Shown piece after piece: positions 25,872 through 32,955 of a stretch of DNA of 64,000 bases (its first letter is position 1; every line of letters starts with the position of its first letter). A model generated the notes under the pieces. It made no database searches. It had not been told where the DNA came from and worked only from the letters and a program-made list of their open reading frames with translations. The stretch comes from Homoserinibacter sp. YIM 151385. Its GTDB lineage: Bacteria > Actinomycetota > Actinomycetes > Actinomycetales > Microbacteriaceae. The DNA is taken from the NCBI RefSeq assembly GCF_027912415.1, contig NZ_CP115175.1, forward strand, positions 496,001-560,000. Direction: 5' to 3'. The position numbers and the translations under genes were made by a program.

Positions 25872-27251
25872 ATGGATCGCACGGAGGGCGCCCCGCGCGT
25901 CAGCGTCATCGGCACGGGCTATCTCGGGGCCACGCACGCGGCCGCGATGGCCGAGCTCGGCTTCGAGGTCGTCGGGGCCGATCCCGACGAGCGGAAGGTC
26001 GCCGCCTTCCAGGCCGGCCGTATCCCGTTCCACGAGCCGGGGCTCGAGGAGCTCGCGGCTCGGCAGCTCGACTCGGGGCGCCTCCGCTTCACGAGCTCGA
26101 CCGCGGAGGCGGCGGGGCTCGCCGACGTGCACTTCATCTGCGTGGGGACGCCGCAGCGGCTCACGAGCCACGCCGCGAACCTGGACTACGTCGAGGCGGC
26201 GGTCTCGGAGCTCGCGCGGAACCTCACGCACGACGCGCTCATCGTCGGCAAGTCGACGGTGCCGGTCGGCACCGCGGCCCGGCTGCGAGAGCTCGTCGCC
26301 GCCCTCGCGCCGGAGGGCATCCGCGCGGAGCTCATCTGGAATCCCGAGTTCCTGCGCGAGGGACGCGCGGTCGCCGACACGCTGCACCCCGACCGGATCG
26401 TGCTCGGCGGCGCCTCGTCCTGGGCGAGCGCGCTCATGCACGAGCTCTACGCCGCCCCGATCGCGGAGGGCGCACCCGTCGTGGAGTGCGACCTCGAGAC
26501 GGCTGAGCTCGTGAAGGTCAGCGCCAACGCGTTCCTGGCCACGAAGATCTCATTCATCAACGCGATCGCCGAGGTCTGCCAGGCCGCCGGCGCGGACGTC
26601 GGCGTCCTCGCGGATGCGATCGGGCATGACGCGCGGATCGGGCGGCAGTTCCTGAACGCCGGCCTCGGCTTCGGGGGCGGCTGCCTGCCGAAGGACATCC
26701 GCGCGCTCATGCACCGGGCGGGGGAGCTCGGGGCGACGCAGGCGGTGGGGCTCATGCAGCAGGTCGACGAGATCAACATGGGGCAGCGCCAGAAGGTCGT
26801 CGAGCTCGCGCACGAGGCCTGCGGCGGCTCGGTCCTCAACCGCCGCGTCGCCGTGCTCGGCGCCGCCTTCAAGCCCGATACGGACGATGTGCGCGATTCG
26901 CCCGCGCTCAATGTCGCGGCCGCGCTCCACCTCCGCGGCGCGCAGGTGACCGTCATGGATCCGGCGGCGGGGGAGACCGGGCGGCGAACCTTCCCGACGC
27001 TCGGCTTCGCCGACGACCTCGCGACGGCGGTCGAGCACGCGGACGTGGTGCTCGTCCTCACCGAGTGGCCGGAGTTCGCGGGGGCCGATCCCGTGGCGCT
27101 CGGCGCGCTCGTGCGCGCGCGGCACGTGGTCGACGCACGCGGCTGCCTCGACTCGGCCGCCTGGCGCGCGGCGGGGTGGACCGTGCGGGGTCTGGGGCTC
27201 GCGCCGGCGCCGGGGCTCCGCGAGGTCCGCGTGCTGGCGCCGCTCGCCTGA
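25872..27251 (+). CDS. ugd: UDP-glucose 6-dehydrogenase
   Basis: A 459-residue NAD-dependent enzyme that oxidises UDP-glucose to UDP-glucuronate. The Rossmann motif V-I-G-T-G-Y-L-G (12-19) opens the protein. The catalytic cysteine is C271 in G-F-G-G-G-C-L-P-K-D. K-S-T-V-P-V-G-T, N-P-E-F-L-R-E-G and the C-terminal F-K-P-D-T-D-D-V-R-D-S-P motif are intact. ATG 25872 is preferred because AGGGAGGAG ends 6 nt before it; an in-frame ATG at 25827 overlapping the GH26 stop (ATGA) would add 15 residues. It closes the three-gene cassette. Confidence 0.95.
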   Translation: MDRTEGAPRVSVIGTGYLGATHAAAMAELGFEVVGADPDERKVAAFQAGRIPFHEPGLEELAARQLDSGRLRFTSSTAEAAGLADVHFICVGTPQRLTSHAANLDYVEAAVSELARNLTHDALIVGKSTVPVGTAARLRELVAALAPEGIRAELIWNPEFLREGRAVADTLHPDRIVLGGASSWASALMHELYAAPIAEGAPVVECDLETAELVKVSANAFLATKISFINAIAEVCQAAGADVGVLADAIGHDARIGRQFLNAGLGFGGGCLPKDIRALMHRAGELGATQAVGLMQQVDEINMGQRQKVVELAHEACGGSVLNRRVAVLGAAFKPDTDDVRDSPALNVAAALHLRGAQVTVMDPAAGETGRRTFPTLGFADDLATAVEHADVVLVLTEWPEFAGADPVALGALVRARHVVDARGCLDSAAWRAAGWTVRGLGLAPAPGLREVRVLAPLA

Positions 27252-27305
27252 GAAGCCCCCCGGACTGGGAGGCGTCCGGCTCGCGGGCCGGCGCCCCCGG
27301 TCCGC

Positions 27306-27311
27306 TAGATT
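27306..27311 (+). promoter_or_regulatory. -10 box, leaderless promoter of the DUF4240-like lipoprotein gene
   Basis: TAGATT with a 6-nt spacer (CGCGCC) to the ATG at 27318. The same spacer sequence occurs at 7362-7367. Confidence 0.6.
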
Positions 27312-27317
27312 CGCGCC

Positions 27318-28049
27318 ATGCCATCCCGCTGGACCCCGGTCGCGCTCTCGTCGCTCGCGCTCGTCGTCGCGCTCGGCCTCGCCGGATGCGTCGCATTCCC
27401 GGTCCCGACGCTGATCGACGAGCTCATCGGCTCCGACGGCGCGGATGAGGCGCCGACCGTCGAGATCGCAGGGCCCTGCCCGATCCCGGCCGCGGCGGCC
27501 GTCGCGAGTGATCCGGGTCCCGGGGCCGGGCTCGCCGCGCAGGCCGAGGCCGTCGCCCTGGACGAGGACGTCTTCTGGCCGCTCGTCGACTCGATCGGCG
27601 AGCTCGCCACGCTGGACGACCCCGAATCCGGGTTCCGCCATCTCAGCTCCCAGCTCGCCGCCTGCCCCATCGACGCCGTCATCGCCTTCGATGCCCGGAT
27701 GACGCTTGCCCTGCACGCGATCGACGACCCGGTCGCCTACGACTGGTATGCCGAGCGCGATCCGATGGGGTTCGGCCCGCCGGCCGACGACCTGGCGCTG
27801 TACATCCGCGCGGATACGCTGCTCGCCGGACGGGAGGCCTGGACGGCCGCCCTCCGGGATCGGACGCTTCCGTGGCCCGACGACGACCTGCTCGGATACG
27901 GTGAGCTCCTGCTGTTCGTCGGCTACGAGGCGGCGGAGGCCCAGGGGGTCGGCTTCGACGCCTACTACGACCTCAGCGCCGAGCGGATCCCGCTGAGCTA
28001 CGAGACCGGCGCAAACCGCGAGCGCTGGAACCCGCGCGGGGGCGCGTGA
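27318..28049 (+). CDS. Lipoprotein with DUF4240-like domain
   Basis: A 243-residue exported protein. A signal sequence ends in the lipobox L-A-G-C with C24 as lipidation site. From about residue 75 the D-E-D-V-F-W-P-L-V-D-S-I motif, the L-P/A-C-P-I-D-A-V-I-A-F-D region and the Y-I-R-A-D-T-L-L segment resemble DUF4240 proteins (assignment from memory of the family, moderate). Function unknown. It stands alone between the polysaccharide cassette and a broken ORF. Confidence 0.75.
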   Translation: MPSRWTPVALSSLALVVALGLAGCVAFPVPTLIDELIGSDGADEAPTVEIAGPCPIPAAAAVASDPGPGAGLAAQAEAVALDEDVFWPLVDSIGELATLDDPESGFRHLSSQLAACPIDAVIAFDARMTLALHAIDDPVAYDWYAERDPMGFGPPADDLALYIRADTLLAGREAWTAALRDRTLPWPDDDLLGYGELLLFVGYEAAEAQGVGFDAYYDLSAERIPLSYETGANRERWNPRGGA

Positions 28050-28075
28050 CCCGCGCGAGGTGAGGAGCCCCGAGC

Positions 28076-28345
28076 GTGCGGCTGCCCCGATGAACTCCTC
28101 GATACGCCCCCTCGGAGGCGCCCGACGGCTTCATCGCCGAGCTCACCTCCGGGCCCGAGGTGCAGTGGTATCGCGACATCGTGGCGGCGGGCGGCTGCGA
28201 GGTCGTGCGCGGCGACGTCGTGACGCACATCGACCGCATCACGCCGTACCCGGCCTCGGACGGCCTCCGCGCCTTCGGCCGGACGGCGATCATCCTGCGG
28301 CTCCTGCGCCGCCGGCACTTCGTCCACCTCCGCACCGCGCGCTGA
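28076..28345 (+). pseudogene. Small ORF interrupted by an early stop
   Basis: A GTG at 28076 lies about 10 nt after GGTGAGGAG, a good ribosome site, but reads only V-R-L-P-R before TGA (28091-28093). The same frame then continues for 84 codons without a stop: A-P-S-E-A-P-D-G-F-I-A-E-L, then Q-W-Y-R-D-I-V-A-A-G-G-C-E-V-V-R-G-D-V-V, ending H-L-R-T-A-R. The downstream part looks protein-like and has only an internal GTG (28160) as possible start. A nonsense mutation, a one-base frameshift from ATG 28090 (other frame), or a short real gene from 28160 are possible. No family recognised. Confidence 0.4.
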
Positions 28346-28363
28346 GCCGCCCCGGAACGCCGC

Positions 28364-28398
28364 GAGGGCCGCACCCGCGCGATGCGGATGCGGCCCTC
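28364..28398. terminator. Terminator-like hairpin after glnA1 and the broken ORF
   Basis: GAGGGCCGCA (28364-28373) pairs with TGCGGCCCTC (28389-28398). The stem extends inward with one mismatch. It lies 20 nt after the glnA1 stop (minus strand) and can serve both convergent transcripts. No long T-run. Confidence 0.65.
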
Positions 28399-28417
28399 GG
28401 GCTCGTACTGGAGCGGA

Positions 28418-29854
28418 TCAGACCCCGAAGTACAGCTCGTACTCGAAGGGGTGCGGACGCTGCGCGAACGGCAGGAGCTCGTTCTCGCGCTTGTAGTCGA
28501 TCCAGGTCTCGATGAGGTCCTTCGTGAACACGCCGCCCTCGAGGAGGAAGTCGTGGTCGGCCTCGAGCGCCAGGAGCGCCGCGTCGAGCGAGCCGGGCAG
28601 CTGCGGGATCGACTTGGCCTCCTCGGGCGGGAGCTCGTAGAGGTCCTTGTCGACGGGCTCGTGCGGCTCGATCTTGTTCTTGATGCCGTCGAGGCCCGCC
28701 ATGAGCTGCGCCGCGAAGGCGAGGTAGGGGTTGCCGGAGGCGTCGGGCGCGCGGAACTCGATGCGCTTCGCCTTCGGGTTGGTGCCCGTGATCGGGATGC
28801 GGATCGCGGCCGAGCGGTTGCCCGCCGAGTACACGAGGTTGACGGGCGCCTCGAAGCCCGGGATGAGGCGGTGGTACGAGTTCACCGTCGGGTTCGTGAA
28901 CGCCGCGACCGCGGAGGCGTGGTGGAGGATGCCGCCGATGTACCAGCGAGCCGTGTCCGAGAGGCCGCCGTAGCCCTGCTCGTCGTAGAACAGCGGCGCG
29001 CCGTCGTTCCACAGCGACTGGTGCGTGTGCATGCCCGAGCCGTTGTCGCCCATGAGCGGCTTCGGCATGAAGGTCGCCGTCTTGCCCCACTCGAGCGCGG
29101 TGTTCTTGACGATGTACTTGAACTTGAGGATGTCGTCGCCCGCGTGCACGAGGGTGTCGAACTTGTAGTTGATCTCGCCCTGGCCGGCGGTGCCGACCTC
29201 GTGGTGCGAGCGCTCGACCTCGAGGCCGACCTCGATGAGCTTCAGGACGATGTCGTCGCGGAGGTCCGCGTGCTGGTCGACGGGGGAGACGGGGAAGTAG
29301 CCGCCCTTGTACGCCGTCTTGTTGGCGAGGTTGCCGCCCTCCTCCTCGCGGCCCGTGTTCCAGGCGGCCTCGGAGGAGTCGACCTCGTAGTACGACTTGT
29401 TCTGCTTCACCTCGTAGCGGACGTCGTCGAAGATGTAGAACTCGGCCTCGGAGGCGAAGAACGCGGTGTCGGCGATGCCGGTCGAGGCGAGGTACTTCTC
29501 GGCCTTCTTGGCGACCTGGCGCGGGTCGCGGCCGTAGATCTCGCCGTTGCGCGGGTTGTAGATGTCGAAGATGATCACGAGCGTGCGCTCGGTCCGGAAG
29601 GGGTCCACGTAGGCCGTCGAGACGTCCGGGATGAGCTGCAGGTCGGACTCGTGGATCGACTGGAAGCCGCGGATCGACGAGCCGTCGAAGAGCTGGCCCA
29701 CCGCGAAGAAGTCCTCGTCGACCGTCGAGGCCGGGATGTTGAAGTGCTGCTGGATGCCGGGCAGATCGGTGAAGCGGATGTCGACGAACTTGACGTCGGT
29801 GTCCTTGATGAACTTGAGGACCTCGGACGAGTCGCTGAACAGGGGGGTGGACAT
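28418..29854 (-). CDS. glnA: Glutamine synthetase type I, adenylylation-regulated
   Basis: A 478-residue dodecameric glutamine synthetase (GSI-beta) that makes glutamine from glutamate, ammonia and [12 protein letters not shown] (56-64), E-A-E-F-Y (136-140), the [10 protein letters not shown] loop (271-280) and I-E-F-R-A-P-D (365-371) are intact. The adenylylation site D-L-Y-E-L-P-P-E-E places the modified Tyr at 406. ATG 29854 has GGAG 10 nt upstream. Two tandem GlnR-type boxes (29966-29929) lie upstream, predicting control by nitrogen supply. GlnE is encoded at 19.6-22.5 kb, separated from it by the polysaccharide cassette. Confidence 0.97.
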   Translation of the reverse strand: MSTPLFSDSSEVLKFIKDTDVKFVDIRFTDLPGIQQHFNIPASTVDEDFFAVGQLFDGSSIRGFQSIHESDLQLIPDVSTAYVDPFRTERTLVIIFDIYNPRNGEIYGRDPRQVAKKAEKYLASTGIADTAFFASEAEFYIFDDVRYEVKQNKSYYEVDSSEAAWNTGREEEGGNLANKTAYKGGYFPVSPVDQHADLRDDIVLKLIEVGLEVERSHHEVGTAGQGEINYKFDTLVHAGDDILKFKYIVKNTALEWGKTATFMPKPLMGDNGSGMHTHQSLWNDGAPLFYDEQGYGGLSDTARWYIGGILHHASAVAAFTNPTVNSYHRLIPGFEAPVNLVYSAGNRSAAIRIPITGTNPKAKRIEFRAPDASGNPYLAFAAQLMAGLDGIKNKIEPHEPVDKDLYELPPEEAKSIPQLPGSLDAALLALEADHDFLLEGGVFTKDLIETWIDYKRENELLPFAQRPHPFEYELYFGV

Positions 29855-29900
29855 ACGGTGATAACTCCAATGGCCATGGATCGGATCGGACTGCGAGACC

Positions 29901-29906
29901 AGCCTA
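29901..29906 (-). promoter_or_regulatory. Candidate -10 box of glnA
   Basis: TAGGCT on the minus strand, giving a start near 29895 and a leader of about 41 nt. TATCGT (29918-29913) is an alternative. The GlnR-type array would then occupy about -34 to -71, a usual activator position. Confidence 0.45.
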
Positions 29907-29928
29907 TTGCGCACGATAGGGGCGAGGA

Positions 29929-29966
29929 GTTTCCCGACCGTGACGCCGATGTTTCCGGGATGTTAC
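29929..29966 (-). promoter_or_regulatory. Tandem GlnR-type operator upstream of glnA
   Basis: On the minus strand four half-sites occur in the order GTAAC (29966-29962), GAAAC (29955-29951), GTCAC (29944-29940), GAAAC (29933-29929), each separated by exactly 6 nt. This equals the a1-b1-a2-b2 pattern (gTnAC-n6-GaAAC twice, 22-bp period) established for Streptomyces GlnR at glnA. No glnR gene is in the window. Confidence 0.85.
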
Positions 29967-29982
29967 GCAGCGCCCCCGCCGG

Positions 29983-29988
29983 TAGGGT
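29983..29988 (+). promoter_or_regulatory. -10 box, leaderless promoter of the RDD gene
   Basis: TAGGGT with a 6-nt spacer (CGTCGG) to the GTG at 29995. Confidence 0.55.
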
Positions 29989-29994
29989 CGTCGG

Positions 29995-30405
29995 GTGAGC
30001 CCCGCGAGACCCGAACCGCAGCCCTCCGACTGGCCGGGGCGCCGCCTCGGCCTTCCCGAGTCGGGGCCCCGCTCGATCGCCCGGCCCGGCCGCCGCATCC
30101 TCGGGCTCATCATCGACTACGTGCCGGCGATCGTGATCTCGGTGGCGTTCTTCCAGTACGAGGCGCTCGCGACCCTCGCCGTGTTCGCGGCGCTGCAGAT
30201 CGTGGCCGTGACGCTCATGGGCGGCAGCATCGGGCACCTGGTGCTCGGGATGCGGGTCGTCCCGCTCGCGGGCGGGCGGCTCCGGATCTGGCAGCCGCTC
30301 GTTCGGACCCTGCTGCTCTGCCTCGTGATCCCGGCGGTGATCTGGAACCGCGATCAGCGCGGCGGCCACGACATCATCGCCGGGACCCTGCTCGTCCGCA
30401 TCTGA
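29995..30405 (+). CDS. RDD-family membrane protein
   Basis: A 136-residue membrane protein. After a Pro-rich start it has R-P-G-R-R-I-L-G-L-I-I-D-Y at the first helix, the R..D motif of RDD proteins, two further helices and a terminal D-I-I-A-G-T-L-L-V-R-I. Function of the family is unclear (ion transport has been proposed for some). It is conserved at this position beside glnA and DUF4191 in actinobacteria. It converges with the DUF4191 gene. Confidence 0.85.
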   Translation: MSPARPEPQPSDWPGRRLGLPESGPRSIARPGRRILGLIIDYVPAIVISVAFFQYEALATLAVFAALQIVAVTLMGGSIGHLVLGMRVVPLAGGRLRIWQPLVRTLLLCLVIPAVIWNRDQRGGHDIIAGTLLVRI

Positions 30406-30415
30406 GCGGGCGGGA

Positions 30416-31126
30416 TCAGCGTGGCCGGGGTGCGCGGACCTTCGTCGGGTCGATGCCCTTCGGGATGCCGATGTTGCCCGGCGTCCGCGAGAGCGAGCTG
30501 AGACGGCTCGAGACCGCGTGGATCTCGGCGCGGTTGAGGCTGCGCTTGAAGCGCGACAGCGTCGGGACGATCTTGTACAGCGGAACGGAGTCGGCATCCG
30601 GGCCGACGTGGATGACGTGCACCGTCACATTGGGGACGATGCGCGCGACGTTCGCCTTCTCCTTCTTGAGCATCGGCTCGGTGCGCGAGCGCGGTCCCTC
30701 GCCGATGAGCACGACGCCGCCCTTGCCCACCGCGCGGTACACCGCGTCCTGCGTGCGCGGACTCACGTTCACCGGCATCTCGCTGCCGACCCAGCTGCGG
30801 CGCAGGGAGGTCTTGATGACCGAGCCGACGGCCCCCGGCTGGCCCTCGATCTGCGAGAAGGCGGCCCGCTCGGCGCGGCGGCCGAGCACGATGAGCAGCA
30901 CGAGCACGCCGCCGAGCAGGCCCACGAGGACGTAGAGGATGATCCCGATCACGTTGCCCGCCGAGAGCAGGAACGCGAGCGCGAGGCCCACCCCGAGGGG
31001 GACGAGGAACGCGGCGAGCAGGTACCAGATGGTCAGCGAGTCGTATCGCTGGGTCATCTTGAAGACCTGCCACATCTGCTTGATGCGACCGGGCTCCTTG
31101 GCGGCGGGGGCGGTGGTGCGGGCCAT
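30416..31126 (-). CDS. DUF4191-family membrane protein
   Basis: A 236-residue protein beginning M-A-R-T-T-A-P-A-A-K-E-P-G-R-I-K-Q-M-W-Q-V-F-K-M-T. Two adjacent transmembrane helices lie at about 34-80. A basic soluble domain follows with V-L-I-G-E-G-P-R-S-R and V-H-V-I-H-V-G-P-D-A-D. It matches the DUF4191 family that always sits downstream of lipA in actinobacteria (Rv2219 equivalent). Function unknown. Start is leaderless-type (TATCCT, 7 nt). Confidence 0.87.
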   Translation of the reverse strand: MARTTAPAAKEPGRIKQMWQVFKMTQRYDSLTIWYLLAAFLVPLGVGLALAFLLSAGNVIGIILYVLVGLLGGVLVLLIVLGRRAERAAFSQIEGQPGAVGSVIKTSLRRSWVGSEMPVNVSPRTQDAVYRAVGKGGVVLIGEGPRSRTEPMLKKEKANVARIVPNVTVHVIHVGPDADSVPLYKIVPTLSRFKRSLNRAEIHAVSSRLSSLSRTPGNIGIPKGIDPTKVRAPRPR

Positions 31127-31133
31127 GGTGTCG

Positions 31134-31139
31134 AGGATA
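31134..31139 (-). promoter_or_regulatory. -10 box, leaderless promoter of the DUF4191 gene
   Basis: TATCCT with a 7-nt spacer (CGACACC) to the ATG at 31126. Confidence 0.5.
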
Positions 31140-31154
31140 CCCGTCAGCCGGACG

Positions 31155-31215
31155 CCTCAGGACACCGCCCGTCGAGACGCGGCCGGCTCCGCCGGGCGCT
31201 CCTCAGGACACCGCC
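31155..31215. repeat. 15-bp direct repeat duplicating the 3' end of lipA
   Basis: CCTCAGGACACCGCC occurs at 31155-31169 and 31201-31215, 46 bp apart. The second copy is the last codons and stop of lipA. The first lies in the gap before DUF4191, so the gap probably arose by a small tandem duplication. Confidence 0.7.
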
Positions 31216-32192
31216 TGCGCGAAGCCGAGCTCGGCGTCCGCGAGGTGCTGCAGCTCCTCGGGGATGTCGCGTCCCTTCGCCATCATCGAGCGCGCCCAGA
31301 GCCGGCCGGCGCGATAGCTCGAGCGCACGAGGGGCCCCGCGAGCACGCCGAGGAATCCGAGCGACTCGGCCTCCTCCTTGATCTCGACGAACTCCTCGGG
31401 GCGCACCCAGCGGGCCACCGGCAGATGGCGGGGGCTCGGCCGCAGGTACTGCGTGACCGTGATGATGTCGGTGCCCGCCTCCCGCAGGTCGACGAGCGCC
31501 TCGCTGATCTCGCGCCGCTCCTCGCCCATGCCGAGGATGAGGTTCGACTTCGTGATGAGCCCGGCATCCCGGCCCGCGGTGATCACGCCGAGCGAGCGCT
31601 CGTAGCGGAAGGCCGGCCGAATGCGCTTGAAGATCCGCGGCACGGTCTCGACGTTGTGCGCGAAGACCTCGGGGCGGCTCGAGAACACCTCGGCGAGGTG
31701 GTCCGGGTTGCCGGAGAAGTCGGTCGCGAGGATCTCCACCCCCGTGCCCGGGTTCGCCGCGTGGATCGCGCGCACCGTCTCGGCATGGAGCCAGGCCCCC
31801 TCGTCGGGGAGGTCGTCCCGCGCGACGCCGGTGACGGTCGCGTAGCGCAGGCCCATCGACGTGACCGACTCGGCGACGCGACGCGGCTCGTCCGTGTCGT
31901 AGTCGGCGGGCTTGCCGGTGTCGATCTGGCAGAAGTCGCAGCGGCGCGTGCACTGGCTGCCGCCGATGAGGAAGGTCGCCTCGCGGTCCTCCCAGCACTC
32001 GAAGATGTTCGGGCAGCCGGCCTCCTGGCACACCGTGTGCAGGTCCTCGCTCTTCACCAGCTGCTGGAGGCTCGTGTACTCCGGCCCCATCTTCGCCCGG
32101 GTCTTGATCCACTCCGGCTTCCGCTCGATCGGCGTCTGCGCGTTGCGGACCTCGAGGCGGAGGAGCTTGCGTCCGGAGGGCTCGGCGCTCAC
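31203..32192 (-). CDS. lipA: Lipoyl synthase
   Basis: A 329-residue radical-SAM enzyme inserting two sulfurs into protein-bound octanoyl groups. The auxiliary cluster cysteines are C55, C60 and C66 (C-x4-C-x5-C). The radical-SAM cluster is C81-T-R-R-C85-D-F-C88. The R-S-S-Y-R-A-G motif near the C-terminus supplies the third auxiliary-cluster ligand (Ser). The GTG start overlaps the lipB stop by 4 nt (GTGA). LipA with LipB modifies the E2 at 34.4-36.2 kb. Confidence 0.97.
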   Translation of the reverse strand: MSAEPSGRKLLRLEVRNAQTPIERKPEWIKTRAKMGPEYTSLQQLVKSEDLHTVCQEAGCPNIFECWEDREATFLIGGSQCTRRCDFCQIDTGKPADYDTDEPRRVAESVTSMGLRYATVTGVARDDLPDEGAWLHAETVRAIHAANPGTGVEILATDFSGNPDHLAEVFSSRPEVFAHNVETVPRIFKRIRPAFRYERSLGVITAGRDAGLITKSNLILGMGEERREISEALVDLREAGTDIITVTQYLRPSPRHLPVARWVRPEEFVEIKEEAESLGFLGVLAGPLVRSSYRAGRLWARSMMAKGRDIPEELQHLADAELGFAQAVS

Positions 32193-32833
32193 GCGATCAC
32201 CGCCGTCCGCGTCGGGGCCACGACGATCGGCTCGAAGAGCCGCTGGACGATCGGCGCGACCTCCTCGGGCGTCACGGTGCGGCCGAGCTCACGGCTGATG
32301 CTCGTCGTGCCCGCATCGGCGAGCCCGCAGGCGACGATGTGCCGATAGGGGGCGTCGTCGTTGCTGCAGTTGAGCGCGAAGCCGTGCATCGTCGTGCTCT
32401 CGGCGACGCGGATCCCGATCGCGGCGATCTTGTCGCGGCCACGCAGCCACACGCCGCTCCGGCCCTCCACCTGCTCGCCTCGGATGCCCAGCTCGCCGAG
32501 CACGGCCAGGAGCAGCTCCTCGAGGCGCCGCACGTAGGCGACGACGTCGATCGGATCGGGGAGGCGGAGGATCGGGTATCCGACGAGCTGGCCCGGCCCA
32601 TGCCAGGTGATCTTGCCGCCCCGGTCGACGTCGACGACGGGGGCGCCGTCGTCGGGCCGCTCATGGGCCTCGGTGCGCTTGCCCGCGGTGTAGACCGAGG
32701 GGTGCTCGAGGAGGATGACGGTATCTGGCGCCCGGCCGCTCGCCACCTCGGCGTGCAGAGCACGCTGGTCGGCGAGGGCCGTCAAGTACGGCACGGAGTT
32801 GGCGCTTAGCCCCGTGACGACGTAGTCGACCAC
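32189..32833 (-). CDS. lipB: Octanoyl-ACP:protein N-octanoyltransferase
   Basis: A 214-residue transferase moving octanoate from acyl carrier protein to lipoyl domains. The catalytic pair is C169 (I-V-A-C-G-L-A-D) and K135 (G-R-D-K-I-A-A-I-G). [14 protein letters not shown] (71-84) is the signature block. The GTG start is 6 nt from a TAGACT box, without ribosome site. lipA follows with a 4-nt overlap. Confidence 0.97.
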   Translation of the reverse strand: MVDYVVTGLSANSVPYLTALADQRALHAEVASGRAPDTVILLEHPSVYTAGKRTEAHERPDDGAPVVDVDRGGKITWHGPGQLVGYPILRLPDPIDVVAYVRRLEELLLAVLGELGIRGEQVEGRSGVWLRGRDKIAAIGIRVAESTTMHGFALNCSNDDAPYRHIVACGLADAGTTSISRELGRTVTPEEVAPIVQRLFEPIVVAPTRTAVIA

Positions 32834-32839
32834 GCGTCG

Positions 32840-32845
32840 AGTCTA
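32840..32845 (-). promoter_or_regulatory. -10 box, leaderless promoter of lipB-lipA
   Basis: TAGACT with a 6-nt spacer (CGACGC) to the lipB GTG at 32833. Confidence 0.6.
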
Positions 32846-32955
32846 CGCATGGTGCGGGCCGCGCGCCGTCCTCAACAGGGCGCGGCGCGGCCCGGTCGTC
32901 CACAGTCGGGCGGTCGACGGGATCGCCCGCGCCCGACAGGGGAGAGGATCGCGTC

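Noticed and set aside
28091-28093. TGA read as selenocysteine
   Set aside because: No SECIS-like hairpin just downstream was recognised and the downstream frame is not a known selenoprotein.
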